Part shown: in pieces, positions 49,504 through 58,860 of the stretch | How the letters are laid out: every line of letters starts with the position of its first letter | How positions within the stretch are numbered: position 1 is the stretch's first letter | NCBI GenBank assembly: GCA_029573725.1 | Contig: JAKQDQ010000181.1 | Span: forward strand, 186,001 to 250,000 | Origin: Verrucomicrobiota bacterium | GTDB lineage: Bacteria; Verrucomicrobiota; Verrucomicrobiia; Limisphaerales; JADLHS01 | Direction of reading: 5' to 3' | DNA: 64,000 nt | Position numbers and translations under genes: made by a program | The notes under the pieces: generated by a model | Told to the model about the DNA's origin: nothing | The model's database searches: none | What the model saw: the letters and a program-made list of their open reading frames with translations, nothing else

Positions 49504-51588
49504 ATGAAATTTCTGCTCCGACCGACCGCCACGATCCTCGCCGCCCTTTGCCTCGGCGTTCCGCAGCTGTTGGGTGCCGACCTGCCGACGCAAAGGACCT
49601 TCACGAATTCGCTGGGGATGGTTTTTGTCCGGATCGAGGCGGGCGAGTTCATGATGGGCAACGAAGCCGAGTTGCCCGCGGAGCTCTTGAAGGCGCCGGG
49701 CCAAACCTGGGTGCCGAAGCGCGGCGATTACGATGAACGTCCCGCGCACAAGGTCCGGCTCACCCGGCCGTACTACTTGGGCATGGTGGAAGTGACCAAC
49801 GAACAATACGAGCAGTACGACCGGTTGCACGTCTATCTGCGCGGCAAGAACGGCTTCTCCATTGATAACAACGAGGCCGTGGTGTTCGTGAGCTGGGAGG
49901 ACGCGAAGGCCTTCTGCGATTGGTTGTCCGCGCGGGAAGGTTTGCCCTACCGCCTGCCCACCGAAGCCGAATGGGAATACGCCTGTCGCGCCGGCACGAC
50001 CACGCCGTTCTCCACCGGCGACAATCTGCCGCCGGTCTTTCTCAAGAATCCCGGCAACAGTTGGTATCCAGCGCCGACCGCCAGTCGGGGCCGCGCCGAC
50101 GTCGTCCCGCTGCACGTGGCGCGCACGCCTGCGAATCCGTGGGGACTGTTCGACCTGCACGGCAACGTGGAGGAATGGTGTCTGGACTGGTACGGCCCCT
50201 ATGCGGCGGGCGACCAGACGGATCCCTCCGGTCGCAGCGCCGGTGATTTCAAAGTCAGTCGCGGCGGCAGTCACAGCACTCCCGCGTTTTATTTGCGGTC
50301 CGCCAACCGCCAGGGTTCGCTCCCGGAAAGCCGGAGCTGGTTCACGGGCTTCCGTGTGGCGCTGGGCGATTGGCCGCCTGCTCCCCAACTGCCGCCCGCG
50401 GAGCCCGCCTTGTATCAACAACAGGTCCGACAAACCATTCCGCGCGCGGCACGACGTTCGCGCGATCCGAGCAAGCCCTTTTTCAAGGGGCCGCTGACCT
50501 ACGTGAAAATTCCGTCCGGCGCGGAAGGGCCGCTCTTTGCGCAGCACAACCACGATCCCGACCTCGCGGTTTGTCCGAATGGCGATCTGCTGGCCGTGTG
50601 GTACACCACTCATGCCGAGCCGGGACGCGAGCTGGCGGTGGCCGCAAGCCGGCTGGTTTATGGCCACGACGAGTGGCAGCCGGCGTCGCCGTTTTGGGAC
50701 GCGCCGGATCGCAATGATCATTGCCCGGTCCTCTGGTCCGACGGGAAAAAGACCCTTCACCATTTCAACAGTCTGTCCGCCGCCGCGACCTGGGGACCGA
50801 TGGCCATCCTTGAACGCACCTCCACCGACAACGGAGCGACCTGGTCGCGCGCGCGACTCATCGTTCCGGACTATCACCTCCGGCACCAGCTCATTTCGTC
50901 GGAGTTCCGGAGCCGGGAAGGCTGGATGCTCCTGCCCTGTGACGCCTCGACCGAGGGGCACGGTGGCAGCGCGCTCCAGATCAGTCGCGACGGCGGCAAA
51001 TCGTGGTTCGATCCCGGCGGCACGATTGCGGGCATTCACGCGGGCGTGACGCAATTGGGGGACGGCCGGCTGCTGGCTTTCGGACGCGGCGACGACGTGG
51101 GCGGCAGGATGCCGCAGAGCACCTCGGAGGACATGGGCCGGCATTGGGCCTACACTGCCAGCCCGTGGCCCACCATCGGCAGCGGCCAGCGGTTGGTGCT
51201 GCTGAAGTTGCGGGAAGGGCCCTTGCTGTTCGCGTCCTTCACCGACAATTCCCAGAACCTGGCGTCCCCGCGCGGCCTGTCCTTCAAGACGGCGGACGGC
51301 GGGGAGTTTATCGGTTATGGCCTGTTTGCGGCACTGTCATTCGATGAAGGCCGGACCTGGCCGGTGCGCAAACTGGTGACGGCCGGCGCCACGCCCCGGC
51401 AGTTCGACGGCGGCGCGTGGACGCGCGGATTCACCATGGATGCCACCCACGCCGAGCCGCGCGGCTACCTCGCGGCGACCCAGGCGCCGGATGGCGTGAT
51501 TCATCTCATCTCCAGCGCGCTCCACTACCAGTTCAATCAAGCCTGGATCAAGGCGGCCCCGGAATCACCGCCTGCTGCCGCGCGTTGA
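49504..51588 (+). CDS. FGE-like domain fused to a sialidase-type propeller, secreted
   Basis: 694 aa from the ATG at 49504, with signal peptide FLLRPTATILAALCLGVPQLLGA. Residues about 28-290 form a sulfatase-modifying-factor (FGE) fold: NSLGMVFVRIEAGEFMMG, YYLGMVEVTNEQYEQY, YRLPTEAEWEYACRAGT and GNVEEWCLDWYG. The catalytic Cys pair of true FGE is not present in the RGGSHSTPAFYLRSANRQG stretch, so the domain is unlikely to activate sulfatases. The rest (about 325-680) is an exo-sialidase/BNR propeller: TSTDNGATWSRARL, ISRDGGKSWFDPG and FDEGRTWPV Asp-box-like motifs. Probable glycan binding or cleavage on the cell surface. Confidence 0.85.
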   Translation: MKFLLRPTATILAALCLGVPQLLGADLPTQRTFTNSLGMVFVRIEAGEFMMGNEAELPAELLKAPGQTWVPKRGDYDERPAHKVRLTRPYYLGMVEVTNEQYEQYDRLHVYLRGKNGFSIDNNEAVVFVSWEDAKAFCDWLSAREGLPYRLPTEAEWEYACRAGTTTPFSTGDNLPPVFLKNPGNSWYPAPTASRGRADVVPLHVARTPANPWGLFDLHGNVEEWCLDWYGPYAAGDQTDPSGRSAGDFKVSRGGSHSTPAFYLRSANRQGSLPESRSWFTGFRVALGDWPPAPQLPPAEPALYQQQVRQTIPRAARRSRDPSKPFFKGPLTYVKIPSGAEGPLFAQHNHDPDLAVCPNGDLLAVWYTTHAEPGRELAVAASRLVYGHDEWQPASPFWDAPDRNDHCPVLWSDGKKTLHHFNSLSAAATWGPMAILERTSTDNGATWSRARLIVPDYHLRHQLISSEFRSREGWMLLPCDASTEGHGGSALQISRDGGKSWFDPGGTIAGIHAGVTQLGDGRLLAFGRGDDVGGRMPQSTSEDMGRHWAYTASPWPTIGSGQRLVLLKLREGPLLFASFTDNSQNLASPRGLSFKTADGGEFIGYGLFAALSFDEGRTWPVRKLVTAGATPRQFDGGAWTRGFTMDATHAEPRGYLAATQAPDGVIHLISSALHYQFNQAWIKAAPESPPAAAR

Positions 51589-51719
51589 AGCGGGCGGGGC
51601 GCATCCGCCAGAGAGAACGAGGAGGACTGATCACTCCGCCCGCACGGTGTGGCGGGTTTAGCGAAAGGTTTTGGCGAAAGTATTGCGTTTTTAACTCTCG
51701 CCAAGCAAGCTGGCGGCCG

Positions 51720-52286
51720 ATGACTCAGGAACAGGTTCTCCAGGTTTTCCGCGACACCGGCGCGCTGCTCGAAGGGCATTTCATCCTGCGCAGCGGATTG
51801 CACAGCCGGCAATTTTTCCAATGCGCCCTCGCCCTGCAACAGATGCCCATCGTCGAAAAACTTGGCGCGGCGTTGGCGGCAAAACTGGGAGCGCTCGGCG
51901 CGGTCACGGTGGTTTCACCGGCGATGGGCGGTCTCGTCATCGGCCAGGAGGTCGCGCGGCAACTGGGCCTGCGATTCATTTTCGTGGAGAAGGAGGAGGG
52001 CAAACTCGTGCTGCGCCGGGGCTTCAAGATTGCGCCCGGGGAAAAGATTCTGGTGGTGGAAGACGTCGTGACCAAGGGCGGGCGTGTGCAGGAGACGATT
52101 GATATTGTCCGCGCCAACCACGGGAACGTCCTGGGCGTCGGCATGGTGGTGGACCGTTCCAACGGCCAGACCCGGCTCGGCGTGCCGCTGTTCAGCCTGA
52201 TCGCGCTGCAGGTGGAGACGTTTGACCCGAACCATCTGCCGCCCGACCTCGCCCACACTCCCGCCGTGAAGCCGGGGAGCAAATGA
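51720..52286 (+). CDS. pyrE: orotate phosphoribosyltransferase
   Basis: 188 aa from the ATG at 51720; an upstream frame from 51417 is unsupported. It forms orotidine-5'-phosphate from orotate and PRPP in pyrimidine synthesis. The fold is that of type-I phosphoribosyltransferases: GHFILRSGLHSRQFFQC, SPAMGGLVIGQEVAR, and the PRPP loop ILVVEDVVTKGGRVQET. No other pyr genes are near. A repeat-rich patch follows. Confidence 0.94.
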   Translation: MTQEQVLQVFRDTGALLEGHFILRSGLHSRQFFQCALALQQMPIVEKLGAALAAKLGALGAVTVVSPAMGGLVIGQEVARQLGLRFIFVEKEEGKLVLRRGFKIAPGEKILVVEDVVTKGGRVQETIDIVRANHGNVLGVGMVVDRSNGQTRLGVPLFSLIALQVETFDPNHLPPDLAHTPAVKPGSK

Positions 52287-52371
52287 CTTCCTTGCCGGCA
52301 TGACCGCCGCGCCCGCCGACGTTTATTTCACTGCGGAATGGTGGCATCTGGTGATGCTCAATTGAAGGGTT

Positions 52372-52937
52372 GGCAGGGGAATGTTCGGCAAGGGAATGAG
52401 TTCCAATCCTCTGACAATCATTCCGCTGACGATCCGGTGGTTTGGGGCGCGGCTCTTGAAACACCTCGCCTCACAAAGCGGTGATAAATCCACCGCACTC
52501 CAGACGCTTCGCGAAGGTCGTCGGCGATCGAATCTCGCGGAGCGTCTGGACTGCGCGCGTTTTCAGCGCCGCTCTCCGCGCGTAGAGACTGCCAAAGTAA
52601 TTCTTGACCTGCCGGGACAGAGCCCCGGCCCTTGCGAGCAGCAAAGATTTGTTCGGTGCGCCTTTGCGTTTCTTCTTTTACCGCCAAGATGCCAAGACGC
52701 GAAGGCGCAAAGAGGATTGGCCGCACGCTTGGGGTCAGTTTCGACTTTTGGGTTTGGACGTGCAGCAAGACCAGGAATCGAAGACTCGGCAGGGGAATGT
52801 TCGGCAAGGGAATGAGTTCCATTCCTCTGACAATCATTCCTCTGACGGTCCGGTTGTTTGGGGGGCGACTCTTGAAACGCCTCGCCTCACAAAGCAGTGA
52901 TGAATCCACCGCACTCCAAACGCTTCGCGAAGGTCGC
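52372..52937. repeat. repeat array (unit A, unit B, unit A) upstream of the propeller gene
   Basis: Unit A (about 52372-52520: ggcaggggaatgttcggcaa ..., through cttgaaacacctcgcctcac) recurs at 52788-52937; between them unit B (about 52521-52787) holds the gccaagacgcgaaggcgcaa arm of the hairpin family. A second copy of the same A-B-A order is at 54279-54705. No gene is supported inside it. Confidence 0.85.
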
Positions 52938-53049
52938 CGGGCGCGGATTCGTGCTTCCGCTCCCCAGTCAAGGCGCCGGCTCCGGTGTATGCAGTGGCAC
53001 GGAAATACTCTCCCCAGTAAACCGCGGACGTCGCGGGTTCAGCGGCTCA

Positions 53050-53147
53050 GTTCAACGGCAGTGTATCCCGCAGCCCGCCGCGCTCCGTCCCAAACAAACC
53101 GGCGCTTGCTCGCGGCGAACTGCGGGATACACTGCTTGAAGTTAGGC
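53050..53147 (+). other. large inverted repeat just before the propeller gene, attC-like
   Basis: CAGTGTATCCCGCAG (53059-53073) faces CTGCGGGATACACTG (53120-53134), perfect over 15 nt; flanks TTCAA and TTGAA extend the pairing. GTTCAAC stands at the left end and GTTAGGC (53141-53147) at the right, 15 nt before the ATG of the propeller gene. The ends match the RYYYAAC / GTTRRRY pattern of integron attC sites, but no integrase or second site is seen, so this may be only a stem-loop. Confidence 0.4.
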
Positions 53148-53161
53148 ATCTCGACACCACC

Positions 53162-54106
53162 ATGCCATCCACGCTGTCACCCGAAATCCGCCTCAAGACG
53201 GCATACGAGTTTGCATTCTCGCCAGACAGCAGACGCGTTGCGTTCATCGGTGGTCGTTACGTGACGATGTTGGACATTGGCACTCGCGAATCACAGTTCG
53301 CAGTCCACCCGATTGCCAATCCGTCGAGTATTGATTTTTCTCCTGATGGAAGCCGACTCGTCGTGAAGGGCACGTCTGGCCGCACGATTATCTTGGACGC
53401 GAAAACCGGAGAGTTGCTCTGCGATTTTCGCAACCAGAAGGAGGGAGAGGGAGATTCGGCGTTGTTTACTGCCTGTTCGCGTTTCGTTGTTTCGGTTTCT
53501 TGGAGCGGCTTGTTCAGCGTCCGTGACCGCAGCACAGCCAAGCTCGTATTTTCCCAGACCTATAGCGATTGCCAGCTTACCAGATTGTCCACCACGGCTG
53601 ACCGGAGCTTGTTCGTGTATTCAATGGGTGGTCGTCCGCACACGCCAGACGGACTCACGCCTTGCATCGTTGCACTTCACCGATGGCCGACGCGCAGCGC
53701 AAGAGCGGAGGTGTTGCCGAGGGAGTGGCCAGCTATTGCTGGGTTACAGATCAGTCCGTCGGGCCGCTACTTGGCGGTTGCCTTCGGGACGCCACCGAGC
53801 ACCTTGGAGATTTTCGACATCTCGACTTCACGGACTGTTGCGCGTCGCGATTGGAGCGGTCCACACGGCTGTTCCATCGAGTGGTCACATGACGAGCGAA
53901 CGCTGGTTGTTACTGAACGTGATGGTTTTCGCTTCTATGACTTGCCGAAGCTCACGGTGTCGCATGAGTTGCCCATTGAGTATCCTTGTTACGTGCAGTT
54001 TTCTCCCTCCGAGGAGTTTGTCGGTTTTGGCTCGTCGAAGAAGAGTTTCATCATTCCGACGGACTACTTGGCCGAATTTGTGGAGAGGAGGAGAGATGCC
54101 TCGTGA
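53162..54106 (+). CDS. WD40-like beta-propeller protein
   Basis: 314 aa, no signal peptide. Repeated blocks of a WD40/YVTN-like propeller: AFSPDSRRVAFIGGRYVTMLDI, DFSPDGSRLVVKGTSGRTIILD, LQISPSGRYLAVAFG..TLEIFDI, EWSHDERTLVVTERDGFRFYDL and VQFSPSEEFVGFG; about six blades can be counted. No enzyme domain is attached. It is more AT-rich than its neighbours. It lies between two direct copies of a 400-nt repeat array and 15 nt after an attC-like stem-loop, so it looks like recently acquired cargo. Function unknown. Confidence 0.78.
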   Translation: MPSTLSPEIRLKTAYEFAFSPDSRRVAFIGGRYVTMLDIGTRESQFAVHPIANPSSIDFSPDGSRLVVKGTSGRTIILDAKTGELLCDFRNQKEGEGDSALFTACSRFVVSVSWSGLFSVRDRSTAKLVFSQTYSDCQLTRLSTTADRSLFVYSMGGRPHTPDGLTPCIVALHRWPTRSARAEVLPREWPAIAGLQISPSGRYLAVAFGTPPSTLEIFDISTSRTVARRDWSGPHGCSIEWSHDERTLVVTERDGFRFYDLPKLTVSHELPIEYPCYVQFSPSEEFVGFGSSKKSFIIPTDYLAEFVERRRDAS

Positions 54107-54278
54107 AAAACAAGAGTAAGAGCGAAGCCTTGTTTTACAGGAGATTTTGGAGGGTCTGTTTTTGGAGCGCGGCGTTGCAGGCCACACAAAAAGGCCGGAC
54201 CTGGGTGGTTTGAAAAATTCCCACGCGGCCAAGGCACGGACTAAGTTGTGGCACCGGAGTCGGGCCGCAGGATCCAAA

Positions 54279-54705
54279 GCGGCTCTTGAAACACCTCGCC
54301 CCACAAAGCAGTGATAAATCCACCGCACTCCAGACGCTTCGCGGAGGTCGTCGGCGATCGAATCTCGCGGAGCGTCTGGACTGCGCGCGTCTTCAGCGCC
54401 GCTCTCCGCGCGTAGAGACTGCCAAAGTAATTCTTGACCTGCCGGGACAGAGCCCCGGCCCTTGCGAGCAGCAAAGATTTGTTCGGTGCGCCTTTGCGGC
54501 ATTGCACCTTGGCGCCTTTGCGGTTCTTTTTTTATCGCCAAGACGCCAAGACGCGAAGGCGCAAAGAGAATTGGTCGCACGCTTGTGGTCAGTTTCGACT
54601 TTTGGGTTCGGACGTTCAGCAAGACCAGGAATTGAAGACAAGGCAGGGGAATGGTCGGCAAGGGAATGAGTTCCATTCCTCTGCCAATCATTCCGCTGAC
54701 GATTT
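54279..54705. repeat. second copy of the A-B-A repeat array
   Basis: The sequence from gcggctcttgaaacacctcg onward matches the array at 52450-52838 nearly base for base, including cagacgcttcgcggaggtcg, agagactgccaaagtaattc and gacctgccgggacagagccc. It contains an extra cggcattgcaccttggcgcc stretch and the gccaagacgcgaaggcgcaa arm. The two arrays are direct repeats. Confidence 0.88.
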
Positions 54706-54941
54706 GGTTGCGCGCGCAAGCTGCCCGCTTCGTTACCTTCGGCGGCGACCACGCCAGTGAACGCGCCGGAGATTTCCGAGAGCATTCGAGTTGCGGTCGT
54801 TGAAGCGGGCTGAAGCCCGCGCTCCGGGACGCGACCTTCATGTGGCTTCACCGCGAAAGTTTGCGGGCGTTGTCGCAGAATTTATGCGCCCAGAAAAGTT
54901 GAAATGGCGAAGTGATTTGCCGGCCGGACACGCCGTCGAGT
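54706..54941. other. intergenic remainder with a short palindrome
   Basis: GCGGGCTGAAGCCCGC at 54805-54820 is an almost perfect palindrome, a REP-like element; nothing else is recognised before the metallophosphoesterase stop. The region 54107-54278 upstream of the second array also lacks a gene. Confidence 0.5.
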
Positions 54942-56135
54942 TCAAGCCAGTGGTTTGAACGTGACGTCGCGCAGAACTTTTCCCTCGAGATTGATGACTT
55001 TGATCCGCAACTGCTCCGTGTCGGCCACGCCTTCCGTCCAAGTGGCCCGTTCTTTTTGCGGGCCACCGCCGATGAGCTGACCGTAGGGAAATTCGCTGGT
55101 CGGCGGCAGCCAGGCGTCCCGGTGCGTGTGGCCGGACAGAATGATTTGCGCGCGCCATTTTACCAAGGTCTCATGCCAGGCCGCGCGACTGCGGGCGCTG
55201 AAGTGGTCAAACCCACCCTTGTCGTAGTTGGGCGGCTGTTCATCACGCCAGCGCAGCGGAATATGACAAAACACCACGCGATAGGGCGCGTCGCGCAACT
55301 CGGGGCGTTGGATGGTTTCCCGCAACCATTGCGCCTGCTCGGCGCGCAACGTGTCGAACGCCACCCGCCCGCGAAAGCTGGGATGAGAATCTGGTTTGTC
55401 CTCGCCGGTGTGCAGACAGATCACCGCCACGGGGCCGGAACGAAACGCATAAAACGGGCGACCCGTCGGGGTGGCGATCAGCCGGGGCGTTTTGAAGGCG
55501 TGGGCGCCGCGCACGTCGTGGTTGCCCCAGGTGATGAATAACGGCGCCCGCTCGGTGATGTCGCATTCGCCGGGATGCAGCAGCGTCGGCACGAGGAGTT
55601 CGTCCCGGGTCCAGTCGTTGCAGGTATCGCCGTTCCACAACAGGAAATCCGCCGCCGGCGTGACCTGGTGCAACGCGCGAATGGTGTCGTTGTGGATGTG
55701 GGTGTCGTTCCACATGGTGAAGTGGGTCCGGTGGGCGGTGGGGTCCAGAGTGCGGAATGTTTTCCAGGCACTGACCTGGGTTTCGTCGTTGTCGGCCGCG
55801 CGGGTGACGGACCGCACACGGTAATTTTTTCCGGGTGACAGTCCGGCAACGCGGACGCGCAAAATGTCCTCTCCTTGAGGAACGAATCCAAACGTATCCG
55901 CCCCCGCGCTGCCTGTCGTGCCGTCATCGGATTCCCATTCGATGCGCCCCAGGCTCAAACGACTTACGGCCCACACGGCTTCGAAACCGTCCGCTCGCGG
56001 GGCCATGATGGTGAGTGGGGTGCGCAGGAGATGGTTCGGAGATGATGTGACTGGTGATTGAGTCGTTTGTGCCAATGCCTGACCGAGTCCGGCGGCGGAG
56101 AGCGTACCAATGAAGGCGCGGCGTTTCATGTTCAT
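54942..56135 (-). CDS. Tat-exported metallophosphoesterase with N-terminal FN3-like domain
   Basis: 397 aa from the ATG at 56135. A twin-arginine-type signal (MKRRAFIGTLSAAGLGQALA) opens the protein. A purple-acid-phosphatase-like N-domain (about 35-125, with VRVAGLSPGKNYRVRSVT) precedes the calcineurin-type catalytic core: WNDTHIHND, LLWNGDTCND, ITWGNHDVRG, VVFCHIPLRW and ILSGHTHRD, giving the full metal set. It is likely a periplasmic phosphatase or phosphodiesterase. It is divergent from dnaK. Confidence 0.9.
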   Translation of the reverse strand: MNMKRRAFIGTLSAAGLGQALAQTTQSPVTSSPNHLLRTPLTIMAPRADGFEAVWAVSRLSLGRIEWESDDGTTGSAGADTFGFVPQGEDILRVRVAGLSPGKNYRVRSVTRAADNDETQVSAWKTFRTLDPTAHRTHFTMWNDTHIHNDTIRALHQVTPAADFLLWNGDTCNDWTRDELLVPTLLHPGECDITERAPLFITWGNHDVRGAHAFKTPRLIATPTGRPFYAFRSGPVAVICLHTGEDKPDSHPSFRGRVAFDTLRAEQAQWLRETIQRPELRDAPYRVVFCHIPLRWRDEQPPNYDKGGFDHFSARSRAAWHETLVKWRAQIILSGHTHRDAWLPPTSEFPYGQLIGGGPQKERATWTEGVADTEQLRIKVINLEGKVLRDVTFKPLA

Positions 56136-56459
56136 GGTTGGGGCAGGATTCAGTCTGGAGGCGGGATGCACAAGTGGATTCTGCGTCGCCGTCAAAATGA
56201 CTGGAGCAGGCAGTGCATCAAGCGCCCAGATGCACCGGCGATGACCCATAAGGTTGCACAGAACGAAATCCCTGCGCCAGGCGACAGGGAATCACTGTGA
56301 CATAATGTCGCAAATGGCGCAGATTTTATTGCCGGTCGAAGCGTGACACGCTTCAATTTATTGGGCTTTTTCATGATTTTCGGAATTGGAGTCGTTTGGC
56401 ATGGAAGTGGCGTTACAGGGCTCAGTCACAATTGTCGTGGCACAAACCGATTTTATTTT
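56136..56459. promoter_or_regulatory. divergent region upstream of dnaK with palindromes
   Basis: 324 nt without a gene. It contains GACATaATGTC (56299-56309) and the perfect palindrome GAAGCGTGACACGCTTC (56338-56354), the latter 106 nt before the dnaK ATG. No CIRCE (TTAGCACTC-N9-GAGTGCTAA) or HAIR box is present. The dnaK start has no Shine-Dalgarno-like purine tract before it (gattttatttt). Confidence 0.5.
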
Positions 56460-58400
56460 ATGTCAAAAGTATTAGGTATTGACTTGGGAACGACGAACTC
56501 CTGCATGTCCGTGATGGAAGCGGGAGAGCCGGTCGTACTCGAGAATTCCGAAGGCAAGCGGACCACGCCCAGCGTTGTGGCTTTTGCCAAAAATGGCGAG
56601 CGTCTGGTTGGCGATGCCGCCAAACGCCAGGCGGTCACCAACTCCCGCAACACCATCTACTCCATCAAGCGCTTCATGGGACGCAAGTTTGACGAGGTGC
56701 AGGAGGAAACCAAGCGCATGCCCTACAAGGTAGTGAAAGCCGCCAACGGCGATTGCGCGGTCGAAGTGGAGGTCGAGGGCAAGGCCAAACAATTTTCGCC
56801 GCCCGAAATTTCCGCGATGATTCTGGCCAAGTTAAAAGCCGATGCGGAAACGCGTCTGGGCGAAAAGATCACGCAGGCGGTCATCACCGTGCCCGCGTAT
56901 TTCAACGACTCGCAGCGGCAGGCCACCAAGGATGCCGGCCGCATTGCCGGACTGGAGGTGCTGCGGATCATCAACGAACCCACGGCCGCGTCGCTCGCGT
57001 ACGGCCTGGACAAAAAGAAGGACGAGAAGATTGCCGTGTACGACCTGGGCGGCGGCACGTTCGACATTTCGGTGCTGGAAATTGGCGACGGGGTGTTTGA
57101 GGTCAAAGCCACCAACGGGGACACCCACCTGGGCGGCGACGACTGGGACAATGCGGTGATGGACTGGATTCTGGACGAGTTCAAACGCGAGCAGGGCATG
57201 GATTTGCGCAAGCAACCCGACGCGCTGCAGCGCATCAAGGAGGAGGCGGAAAAGGCAAAAATTGCCCTCTCCAGCTCCTCCACCTATGAGATCAATCTGC
57301 CGTTCATCACGGCGGATGCCAACGGTCCCAAGCACATCCAAAAGGCGCTGACCCGCGCCAAGCTGGAACAGCTCACCGACGCGTTGTTCGAGCGCACCAC
57401 CCAACCGGTGCAGGCCTGCTTGAAGGATGCCGGGTTCAGCGCCGACAAGATTGACGAGCTGGTCTTGGTGGGCGGCATGACCCGCATGCCGCGCGTGGTG
57501 GAAACCGCGCGCAAGCTGGTGAACAAGACCCCGCACCAGGGTGTGAATCCTGACGAGGTGGTGGCGATCGGGGCCGGCATCCAGGGCGGCGTGCTCAAGG
57601 GCGACGTCAAGGATGTGTTGCTCCTGGACGTCACGCCGTTGTCGCTTGGGATCGAGACGCTGGGCGGGGTGTTCACCCGCTTGATCGAGCGCAACACCAC
57701 CATCCCCACCCGCAAGTCGGAAATTTTCTCGACGGCGAGTGACAATCAGCCCGGCGTGGAAATTCACGTGCTGCAGGGCGAGCGCCAGTTTGCCCGCGAC
57801 AATAAAACCATCGGGAAATTCCAGCTGGCGGACATTCCACCCGCGCCCCGCGGCGTCCCGCAGATTGAAGTGTCGTTTGACATTGACGCCAACGGCATTC
57901 TGAATGTGGCGGCGAAGGATCTGGGCACCGGCAAGGAACAGAAGATCACCATTACCGCCAGCAGCGGCCTTTCGAAGGAGGAAGTGGAGAAGATGCGCAA
58001 AGACGCCGAGGCCCATGCTGAGGAAGACAAGGCCCGGCGGGAGGAAGTCGAGACGCGCAACGAAGCCGACAACGCGGTTTATCGCTCGGAGAAAATGCTC
58101 AAGGAGAGCGGCGACAAGCTCTCCGGCGACGACAAGAAAAAGATCGAAGAGGCGGTCAAAGCCGTGAAAGAGGCGTTGAAAGGCAGTGACGCCGCCGCCA
58201 TCAAGTCCGGCAGCGAAAAGCTCAATGAGGTCTGGCAGGCCGTCAGCGCGGAGTTGTACAAGAAAACCGCCGAACAGGGCAAAGCTGGCGGCGCGACGGC
58301 GGGAGAATCCCCGGGCGGCAGTGGCGCCCAGGCGGATGCGTCCAAGGAAAAGGACGAGGGGCCGATCATTGACGCCGAAGTCGTGGACGAGAAGAAGTGA
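56460..58400 (+). CDS. dnaK: chaperone DnaK (Hsp70)
   Basis: 646 aa from the ATG at 56460 ([10 protein letters not shown]); the open frame from 56343 is not used. ATPase-domain motifs are [59 protein letters not shown] and [10 protein letters not shown]. The linker [16 protein letters not shown] is followed by the substrate-binding domain and a lid with the helical, charged C-terminus ([20 protein letters not shown]). It folds and protects proteins with DnaJ and GrpE, neither of which is in the window. groES-groEL follow. Confidence 0.98.
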   Translation: MSKVLGIDLGTTNSCMSVMEAGEPVVLENSEGKRTTPSVVAFAKNGERLVGDAAKRQAVTNSRNTIYSIKRFMGRKFDEVQEETKRMPYKVVKAANGDCAVEVEVEGKAKQFSPPEISAMILAKLKADAETRLGEKITQAVITVPAYFNDSQRQATKDAGRIAGLEVLRIINEPTAASLAYGLDKKKDEKIAVYDLGGGTFDISVLEIGDGVFEVKATNGDTHLGGDDWDNAVMDWILDEFKREQGMDLRKQPDALQRIKEEAEKAKIALSSSSTYEINLPFITADANGPKHIQKALTRAKLEQLTDALFERTTQPVQACLKDAGFSADKIDELVLVGGMTRMPRVVETARKLVNKTPHQGVNPDEVVAIGAGIQGGVLKGDVKDVLLLDVTPLSLGIETLGGVFTRLIERNTTIPTRKSEIFSTASDNQPGVEIHVLQGERQFARDNKTIGKFQLADIPPAPRGVPQIEVSFDIDANGILNVAAKDLGTGKEQKITITASSGLSKEEVEKMRKDAEAHAEEDKARREEVETRNEADNAVYRSEKMLKESGDKLSGDDKKKIEEAVKAVKEALKGSDAAAIKSGSEKLNEVWQAVSAELYKKTAEQGKAGGATAGESPGGSGAQADASKEKDEGPIIDAEVVDEKK

Positions 58401-58470
58401 CGCGTGGATTGCGCCCCTGCCAGGCTTCCAGACACCCCCGTGAGTCAGCCCGCCAGACCGAAATATTTTC

Positions 58471-58490
58471 CCGCCGCTTGGGCGGCGGGA
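58471..58490 (+). terminator. hairpin between dnaK and groES
   Basis: CCCGCCGC (58471-58478) and GCGGCGGG (58483-58490) form an 8-bp stem with loop TTGG. A T-run precedes rather than follows it, so it could be a weak terminator or an mRNA stabiliser. Confidence 0.45.
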
Positions 58491-58533
58491 GTTACTTAAG
58501 CAGTTAACCAAACAAAACCAGATAGAAGAAACT

Positions 58534-58827
58534 ATGGCACTGAACATCAAACCGCTCGGCGACCGCATTCTTGTGGAGCCGGTCGAAGAGAAGGAAACGA
58601 AAAAGGGCGGGATCATCATTCCCGATACCGCCAAGGAGAAACCACAGGAAGGCATTGTCCGCGTGCTCGGCACGGGAAAAACCGACGACGACGGCAAAAA
58701 GATCGCCTTTGAAGTCAAGGTGGGTGATCGCGTGCTCGTCTCGAAATACGGCGGCACCGAAATCAAGCTTGACGGCAAGGAGTACAAGATTTTCAGCTCC
58801 GACGACCTCGTGGCGATTTTAAACTAG
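58534..58827 (+). CDS. groES: co-chaperonin GroES
   Basis: 97 aa, the normal length. Signature [22 protein letters not shown] at the start (the mobile loop), [23 protein letters not shown] and the C-terminal [10 protein letters not shown]. It caps GroEL. It lies 33 nt before groEL in the usual order. The leader before the ATG is A-rich (agatagaagaaact). Confidence 0.98.
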   Translation: MALNIKPLGDRILVEPVEEKETKKGGIIIPDTAKEKPQEGIVRVLGTGKTDDDGKKIAFEVKVGDRVLVSKYGGTEIKLDGKEYKIFSSDDLVAILN

Positions 58828-58860
58828 AAACGCATTAACGATTAACCAACAAACACTATT

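Noticed and set aside
52381..53161. Several open frames in the repeat array before the propeller gene
   Set aside because: They are translations of repeat units that occur again at 54279-54705; no domain or signal is visible.
4664..54570. The AACGCAAAGGCGCAAAG repeats as a CRISPR array
   Set aside because: Copies are scattered, single, inverted and unequal in length, without regular spacers or cas genes.
56136..58533. CIRCE operator before dnaK or groES
   Set aside because: TTAGCACTC-N9-GAGTGCTAA or a close variant was not found in either upstream region.
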